Part shown: positions 59,874-64,000 of the stretch, one piece after another
How the letters are laid out: every line of letters begins with the position of its first letter
Numbering within the stretch: the first letter of the stretch is position 1
Assembly (NCBI RefSeq): GCF_003671495.1
Contig: NZ_RCHN01000007.1
Span: 122,276-186,275, forward strand
DNA length: 64,000 bases
Direction of reading: 5' to 3'
Source: Ketobacter sp.
GTDB lineage: Bacteria > Pseudomonadota > Gammaproteobacteria > Pseudomonadales > Ketobacteraceae
Made by a program: the position numbers and the translations under genes
The notes under the pieces: generated by a model
The model's database searches: none
The model's input: only the letters and a program-made list of their open reading frames with translations
Told to the model about the DNA's origin: nothing

Positions 59874-60567
59874 CGATTCTCTCCAATCTATTATTCAACC
59901 TGATCCTTGGTGGGAAAAAAATGAAAGCGGAAAAATTTGTCGGGGGGCGATTGTTTTTGCGTTCATACCACACGTAGATCAAATTCCGTATACATTCGAA
60001 CCTGTTGGGCGGAAAGTGGCTACCGAGCATGAAGCTGCAGAAGTTTTGGTTACCCCTCTTAAAGTAAATCAGCCATTGAAGCAAACGAACCTACCAGTCG
60101 CGGCAATGACTCTTCATGATAAAGAGGTGTGGGCGGCTTATAGGGCGAAAAAAAGACCATGTTTGGTTTTCGGTACAGAAAAGTCTTTGGTCGATAAGGC
60201 TTTAACACAAGGAAAGCCTAACCATGCCACTGCTCCCACATTTTTGGTTGCTCCTTACTATGGAGTTGATCAAAACGGCAAGCGAGCTGGTTATAGCGAG
60301 GCATTTACCGAACGAGTACGGCACTGCGAGTACCCCCAGTTTCATTGGGATAAGCTGCCTATAAATGGTGCGAACGAATCTATTCTTCGACTAGACCATT
60401 TACAGCCAGTAGGAGCTCACCATGATGCATATAAAGTTTCAGATTACATGCTGTCAGAGAGCGCTATGGACATGTTAGACGATCTCCTTCATTGGTTGGT
60501 TTGGGGAGGAGTTCCTGAGGGCAGCATGATTCTGGAATACAGAGCATTAATTGAAGAATGTTTTTAA
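59863..60567 (+). CDS. Candidate toxin with PemK/MazF-like motifs, partner of the Panacea protein
   Basis: 234 aa from ATG 59863 (AGGAAAGG upstream); overlaps the Panacea gene by 11 bp. The order of short motifs is that of the PemK/MazF SH3-like barrel: RGAIVFAF (27-34), KRPCLVFG (97-104), FLVAPYYG (127-134) and ESILRLDHLQPV (172-183); MazF proteins show RG-IV, RP-LV, a central strand and S..R.D.L..V. It is twice the usual MazF length because of long insertions, so this is an inference from motifs. If right, it is likely an endoribonuclease toxin. It could instead be an unrelated toxin or restriction protein. Confidence 0.55.
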   Translation: MFPDDSLQSIIQPDPWWEKNESGKICRGAIVFAFIPHVDQIPYTFEPVGRKVATEHEAAEVLVTPLKVNQPLKQTNLPVAAMTLHDKEVWAAYRAKKRPCLVFGTEKSLVDKALTQGKPNHATAPTFLVAPYYGVDQNGKRAGYSEAFTERVRHCEYPQFHWDKLPINGANESILRLDHLQPVGAHHDAYKVSDYMLSESAMDMLDDLLHWLVWGGVPEGSMILEYRALIEECF

Positions 60568-60896
60568 CTAGGAATAACTCGTTATAGGATGGTCGGTCCT
60601 TTCGTGTCATGGTTGAATATAGAATTCAAATGTATGTCGTAAAGGGATGTTGAACTTGGGAAGGTAAAGAACTTTTTCAAACTTTTACGAAGAACTTGCA
60701 CTTGTGATGATGCTCCGCGGAACTGTCTGATAAAAAGCGGCATCAAATTTAGCCACCACATAATAAATTAGTTTTCAGAAGAATACTTTTGGATACTTTG
60801 ACATACTGCGGGTCATAACATCTTCAAGACTTTAGGTAGGATGTGCATATGCCTCGCCCTGAATTTGATTAACTCTATGTCAAACCTTGGTAATCC
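60568..60896. other. Non-coding gap between toxin candidate and the 137-aa gene
   Basis: 329 A/T-rich bases with no credible gene. A hairpin is possible from GATG..CCGC (60699-60708) to GCGGCATC (60726-60733). TTGGAT at about 60790 and a TCATAA hexamer 18 bases on form a weak promoter candidate for the 137-aa gene. I see nothing else. Confidence 0.5.
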
Positions 60897-61310
60897 ATGA
60901 TCCCGATTTCGCTAGAGCGAATACTCGACCTATTGCGCGATGGCCTGTATTCCGGTTGTGTCGCGCTAGTTGTCGAAGCTGAAAACCGTCATCAAGTTAT
61001 TGCGTTGTTAGAGAAGCTTGGAAATGAACGGTGTGACCGCGTGCAGATTATGACCTTGGATTCGGAGACAGCAATTGGCCTGCCCTTGGAGTCCATTGAT
61101 AGCGACCTCTTGCTTATTGATGGCTTGAGCAAGATTGGCCCCCATAGCCAAGAGGCTTATGCACTGCGGACATTTCTTGATGTCAGAAGAAATACAGCGG
61201 GGAAAACGATCATAATCTTAGATCCTGACGGCTATAGAACCCATTTTTCTGACAGCAATGCGCCATTCTTCTTGTTTTGTGATTTTGTCTTCGAATCAGA
61301 TCTTTCTTGA
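60897..61310 (+). CDS. Small protein with Walker-B-like strand, function unknown
   Basis: 137 aa, cytoplasmic. The alternating strands and helices (SGCVALVVEAENRHQVIALL; SDLLLIDGLSKIG with LLLIDG at 71-76; GKTIIILDPDGY) suggest a P-loop NTPase-like or Rossmann-like fold, yet no Walker A GxxxxGK[ST] is present at the expected first loop. It may be a degenerate AAA-type domain, or an unrelated alpha/beta fold. It is convergent with the Tus-like gene (12 bp between the stops) and separate from the toxin-antitoxin pair. No family recognised. Confidence 0.6.
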   Translation: MIPISLERILDLLRDGLYSGCVALVVEAENRHQVIALLEKLGNERCDRVQIMTLDSETAIGLPLESIDSDLLLIDGLSKIGPHSQEAYALRTFLDVRRNTAGKTIIILDPDGYRTHFSDSNAPFFLFCDFVFESDLS

Positions 61311-61322
61311 ACGGCTGGCTAT

Positions 61323-62228
61323 TTATCGATAGCGGTGCAGGCCTATTTCAGCAATGAAAGGTTCATCGTGTATGCTGGATTCGCGTTGAATACGGGGTTC
61401 GACATGCTCGCGCTGTGATGGCGGCTGTCGCCATTGCAGTCGTGGCAGGTTTTTCTGTGGCAAAACGACAACACCGGATAAGGGCGTCGATTTCGGTATT
61501 CGAACGCCATCTTCAAAATAGGCATAGTTTGCCCGGAGCTGCTCCTTCAGGGGAGTTACCTTTGCAAATTCATTGTCAGAGCATAGCGCCAGGGCTTCGA
61601 GGGCAGATTCTTTTTCCTCGTCGGTAAGATTTTTAGCCAGTTTTAGGGCGTCTGACCGTGTGACTTTGGTTATCCGCTTGTGTGAGCTTGACCAGGTCCA
61701 GCTAAATACGTCCATGTCTTTTGGTAAAACACGAATCATGCAGCGGCATGCTTGGAGATCGATCTGGTTGTAAATAATCTGTTCACGTGTCGCGAGATCA
61801 AACAAAGATCTTTGTGTCCCTTGCTTCAGTTCATTGCGGAGCAATGTTGATATAAACCGTCCTGGTGTGGAGCTATTCGACACACCATAAATGCGTTGGG
61901 CTTTTGTGGTTAAGTGAACGAAGGTGTTTTTTGCATTGTTGAAAACTTCGAATTTTCTGGCAAGTTGATCTGAAGTGCACAGGATGCCAGCCGTAAGGAT
62001 TTTATCATCTCTGTTTGCCCTGAAAATTTGGGTCATGCTGTCGATTGCTGCCAGTCTGGCAACACTTGATCTATGTTCTTCTTCGGATGTGCCTATTGTG
62101 GGTACATAAACTGGATAGGAATCCATCTCTTCTAATGCAAGCTCTCGGATATCTTGTGCTACTAGAATGATGTCGGAGAGAGAAGAAAAAAGCCTTTCCA
62201 CAAGTTCGGCTTGAAGTGATCGATCCAC
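61323..62228 (-). CDS. tus: Tus-family replication-terminus-binding protein
   Basis: 301 aa (E. coli Tus has 309), GTG start. By eye it follows Tus along its length: N-terminal helices; AGILCTSDQLARKFEVFNNA then KNTFVHLT (from residue 80) against Tus ...PGVLCYQVDN...LKTTFEHIV; VFSWTWSSSHKRITKVTRSD (174-193) against FGWANKHIIKNLHRDE; TPLSGVVVLPQ and a final LPRLQW strand. Tus binds Ter DNA and stops DnaB forks from one side. The His that captures the flipped cytosine in E. coli appears to be replaced near residue 129, so lock strength is uncertain. It lies 8 bp after the membrane gene in an XRE-membrane-tus operon. Confidence 0.82.
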   Translation of the reverse strand: MDRSLQAELVERLFSSLSDIILVAQDIRELALEEMDSYPVYVPTIGTSEEEHRSSVARLAAIDSMTQIFRANRDDKILTAGILCTSDQLARKFEVFNNAKNTFVHLTTKAQRIYGVSNSSTPGRFISTLLRNELKQGTQRSLFDLATREQIIYNQIDLQACRCMIRVLPKDMDVFSWTWSSSHKRITKVTRSDALKLAKNLTDEEKESALEALALCSDNEFAKVTPLKEQLRANYAYFEDGVRIPKSTPLSGVVVLPQKNLPRLQWRQPPSQREHVEPRIQRESSIHDEPFIAEIGLHRYR

Positions 62229-62236
62229 GAATGACT

Positions 62237-62770
62237 CTAGAGTTTATGAAAGTATTTTAAATAGGTATATGCAGGGGCTAGGTAGCGGCCGATCAGGTGG
62301 TATGTCGGAAATACAAGCACCGCAAACAGCGTCAATATGAATCCTAGCTTTGTTGCAAGTGGTACCGATAATAGTGCGACATCCAATCCAATTCTAATGG
62401 CGGCTGCGGTGGCTGTTAGTAACACTACGCAACCAAACAAAAAAAGAACGGTTTCAAGAACCGAGTGCCGGACAGCTTGACCATCCTTGTGTATGTACCG
62501 ACCAACAAACAAACAGTGCACCAGGCTGTCATTGGGAAGCTTCTGGAAGAGTAAGTTCTGTTTTTCTCGCTGGGCGGCAGAAAGTATGGTTCCGTACAGT
62601 AGTGTTTCTTCATGTCTTTGAAATTCATTGAAGCAGGTTTTCGCTGCAAAATCATTGTAGTCGTTTTGCGAGGTGATCTGGTTAAGCGCCTTGAAAGAAG
62701 CATGAAGCTTGATCAGAGACCGGAGCCGACCAAAGAGTATTAATGATAAAAGGTGGCGGAACACGGTCAT
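62237..62770 (-). CDS. Small membrane protein in the tus operon, function unknown
   Basis: 177 aa. A hydrophobic/basic start (about residues 4-18), a soluble helical region (20-95) and two clear membrane helices (about 104-127 and 138-160). Its ATG overlaps the stop of the XRE gene by 4 bases (ATGA), and the tus-like gene follows after 8 bp, so the three are translated together. I know no family for it. A membrane partner could be an immunity or effector component, but nothing in the sequence decides that. Confidence 0.6.
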   Translation of the reverse strand: MTVFRHLLSLILFGRLRSLIKLHASFKALNQITSQNDYNDFAAKTCFNEFQRHEETLLYGTILSAAQREKQNLLFQKLPNDSLVHCLFVGRYIHKDGQAVRHSVLETVLFLFGCVVLLTATAAAIRIGLDVALLSVPLATKLGFILTLFAVLVFPTYHLIGRYLAPAYTYLKYFHKL

Positions 62771-63147
62771 TTCTGTGCAGCTTGTTTGCTGGGAGATTGA
62801 ATTTCGGTTAACAAATCCAAAAACCGACTGAGCCTGTGCTCCAAATCCAGGAGTCGGCCTTCTTTATCTCTACAATCCTGGTCTGCTTGGATGAAGGCTT
62901 CTCGAAGGTGTTGGATGTCACATTGATCATTTGCCAGCGTGGCGTTTGGCAGTAAGACATGCGGACGAAAACCCAGCTCAAATAGCTTATCCAGGTAGTC
63001 GGCATTGGGTGCCCGCTTGCCCTGTTCATACAAATACTGAGTACCAGGCTTAATTTCGCAGGCATCTGCTACATCGTTCACCTGTAGATTCAGGCGTTTA
63101 CGCTCCGAACTGAGAGCTTGCCCGAAACGTTTCCTGTCCAAACCCAT
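62767..63147 (-). CDS. XRE-family regulator with C-terminal coiled coil
   Basis: 126 aa from ATG 63145-63147, with GGGAG about 10 bases upstream; an upstream ATG at 63183 has no RBS. An HTH_3-type domain lies at about 7-60 (FGQALSSERKRLNLQVNDVA, IKPGTQYLYEQGKRAPNADYL), followed by a heptad-like helix (75-115) that may dimerise it. It heads the tus operon and reads away from the small HTH gene; an inverted repeat lies in the divergent space, so self-regulation is likely. Confidence 0.82.
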   Translation of the reverse strand: MGLDRKRFGQALSSERKRLNLQVNDVADACEIKPGTQYLYEQGKRAPNADYLDKLFELGFRPHVLLPNATLANDQCDIQHLREAFIQADQDCRDKEGRLLDLEHRLSRFLDLLTEIQSPSKQAAQK

Positions 63148-63174
63148 TAACGTAGGCTCCCATCTATCGGTTAG

Positions 63175-63210
63175 TACAAACATATTGAAAAGTGTTTGTA
63201 ACTGTATAAT
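63175..63210. promoter_or_regulatory. Divergent control region with inverted repeat and TATAAT
   Basis: TACAAACA (63175-63182) and TGTTTGTA (63193-63200) form an 8-bp inverted repeat with a 10-base spacer, a usual form of an HTH-protein operator. TATAAT lies at 63205-63210 on the plus strand, 40 bases before the small HTH gene, with only a weak -35 (ATATTG, 16-base spacer). The repeat would cover the -35 region, so binding should repress. Confidence 0.55.
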
Positions 63211-63250
63211 ATTGTCATAAATGTATCAATTGAGAGTTTAGTTGAATCCC

Positions 63251-63481
63251 ATGAAATCACCCGAAGAGGTCAAGCAGGAGTTTGCCGAGCGCGGCCTCAG
63301 CATCAGTGGCTGGGCCAAAGAGAGAGGCTATTCGCAGGCATTGGTGTATCAGGTGCTGAACGGGAGCCGGAAAGCGTTGCGTGGCGAGAGCCACAAAATT
63401 GCCGTTGAGCTTGGGTTAAAGGAAGGAAAAACAGGCTGCTACGAGGATCTGAGCTTCTATAAAGCTGAGGTGATTCAATGA
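63251..63481 (+). CDS. Small HTH DNA-binding protein upstream of tnsA
   Basis: 76 aa from ATG 63251 (TTG 63242, with GAGAG 5 bases upstream, is a real alternative). One Cro/Ner-like HTH covers most of it: SPEEVKQEFAERGLSISGWA, ERGYSQALVYQVLNGSRKAL, then GESHKIAVELGLKEG. This small family is common in phages and mobile elements as a regulator. Position between the tus operon and tnsA, with a terminator behind it, suggests control of the divergent promoter or of the transposition genes. Confidence 0.8.
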   Translation: MKSPEEVKQEFAERGLSISGWAKERGYSQALVYQVLNGSRKALRGESHKIAVELGLKEGKTGCYEDLSFYKAEVIQ

Positions 63482-63489
63482 CTTAGAAA

Positions 63490-63526
63490 CAAAAAACCCG
63501 ACAACAATTGCTTGCTATCGGGCTTT
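63490..63526. terminator. Bidirectional terminator-like hairpin before tnsA
   Basis: CCCGA (63497-63501) and TCGGG (63518-63522) form the stem. Reading leftwards it is followed by TTTTTTGTTT, a good T-run; reading rightwards only CTTTA follows. It would shield the HTH gene from leftward reading and partly separate it from tnsA. Bases 63527-63734 then hold only short inverted repeats and no credible gene. Confidence 0.65.
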
Positions 63527-63734
63527 AGGTGTAGGCGATACCTACGGTGTGGTGCCTAGAAGTATCTCCCCTCCCTGCTGTCCCGTCAAGAGCAAGCCCC
63601 GAATACTGCCGCTAATCGACATCCGTCGAGGTTGGCTCGTGTCTGCGATCCAGCTTTGAGCCGAGAGTGGATTGCGTGGTTGCGCCCAAAATTCACGGAT
63701 TCGGCATTATTGCTCAATGCCGGGAGGTACTCTT

Positions 63735-64000
63735 ATGCGCCGAAAACCCGCTCGGAAGATCAAGGCTTCCGCTGTTAAAAACATCTTCAAGTTTCCGTCT
63801 ACCAAGTCATTTGTTGAGCCCTGCCATCGGAGATATCAAATGGTGTTGGTGGAGTCGATGCTGGAGAAAGACTATTGCTTTCACTTGGAAGCGAATCCAA
63901 ACGTCGTGGTGTACTTCCCTCAGCCCAAGACCTTCATGGTCAATAGCAAGTTGTTGAAGAATCGGGAGTACACGCCAGACTTTGAAGTCCATTTTCGCGG
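63735..64000 (+). CDS. tnsA: Tn7-like transposase endonuclease subunit TnsA (partial)
   Basis: 88 residues from ATG 63735 (GGGAGG 8-13 bases upstream) to the window end. After a basic start (RRKPARKIKASAVKNIFKFP) comes the endonuclease N-domain: VLVESMLEKDYCFHLEANPN with the early catalytic Glu, VVYFPQPKTF, then REYTPDFEVHF, where the Asp matches the D of the TnsA E-D-QxK site. TnsA cuts the 5' ends of the element while TnsB, expected next, joins the 3' ends. The S-LE-D-CFHLE and YTPDF words are shared with the clade that includes CRISPR-associated elements. C-terminal half unseen. Confidence 0.87.
   Translation, partial: MRRKPARKIKASAVKNIFKFPSTKSFVEPCHRRYQMVLVESMLEKDYCFHLEANPNVVVYFPQPKTFMVNSKLLKNREYTPDFEVHFR

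Larger units (their letters stand above)
58269..64000. mobile_element. Tn7-like transposon, parE-proximal end and first cargo (runs off the window)
   Basis: The element begins with TGT 58269-58271, 5 bp after the parE stop. GGGCC (58264-58268) would be the 5-bp target duplication. Behind the tip lie three tandem TnsB-type repeats (separate entry). The GC content drops at this point. At the right edge tnsA reads away from parE, the same geometry as Tn7, whose tns genes lie next to the end closest to the attachment gene. The 5.4 kb between end and tnsA is cargo. tnsB, tnsC, the target selector and the far end are outside the window, so the second copy of the duplication cannot be checked. Confidence 0.75.

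Noticed and set aside
63190..63206. A second Ter-like string, TTTGTAACT, before the HTH gene
   Set aside because: The core base is changed and the alignment to Ter needs a one-base gap; the bases are explained better as one arm of the inverted repeat.
63527..63734. A second transposon end just before tnsA
   Set aside because: None of the CATAA..TTGAACA repeats or a TGT tip with repeats is present here; only short unrelated inverted repeats are seen.

Overview
The window looks like a chromosome segment from a gammaproteobacterium related to Pseudomonadales/Oceanospirillales. The order glnE-ilvE-LPS genes-msbA-waaA-thiC-nudF-DUF1249-cpdA-yqiA-parE follows the layout known in Pseudomonas. GC is high through most of the window and falls sharply at about 40.6-50.2 kb (polysaccharide genes) and about 58.3-64 kb (mobile element). 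The genus cannot be fixed from the sequence alone.

Layout. 1-1.9 kb: the start of a leftward ABC importer operon behind a guanidine-I (ykkC) riboswitch, so probably a guanidine importer. 2.1-10.1 kb: leftward genes for envelope and hypothetical proteins (small membrane protein, DUF3857/transglutaminase membrane protein, two secreted proteins, double DsbA-like protein), then argA. 10.1-15.5 kb: putA, a helix-hairpin-helix protein and an AraC-type regulator. 15.7-24 kb: a CocE-type lipoprotein hydrolase whose 3' end overlaps a convergent RND exporter, a large PQQ/TSP3-repeat lipoprotein and a yqhA-like gene. 24.1-29.1 kb: a lone GspE/PilB-type ATPase, an acyltransferase and a multi-pass membrane protein. 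29.1-33.2 kb: glnE and ilvE. 33.2-51.6 kb: the LPS/polysaccharide locus, with an ELM1-like protein, leftward glycosyltransferases with a YrbL-like protein and ugd, then a low-GC rightward block (two glycosyltransferase-like genes, msbA, a duplicated GT pair, gmd-rmd for GDP-D-rhamnose, an FkbM-like protein), ending in waaA. 51.7-58.3 kb: thiC, nudF, DUF1249, cpdA, yqiA, parE.

58.27 kb to the right edge: I read this as one end and the first cargo of a Tn7-like transposon inserted 5 bp after the parE stop codon. The end shows a terminal TGT and three ACATAA..TTGAACA repeats, and a tnsA gene runs off the right edge. The cargo holds a wrecked tyrosine-recombinase gene containing a 44-bp near-perfect palindrome, a candidate toxin-antitoxin pair (Panacea antitoxin with a protein showing PemK/MazF-like motifs), a small protein with a Walker-B-like strand, and a leftward operon of XRE regulator, membrane protein and a Tus-family (replication-terminus-binding) protein. 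A small HTH protein precedes tnsA. A Tus-family protein carried by a Tn7-like element, with a possible Ter core inside the same element, is the most unusual feature of the window.
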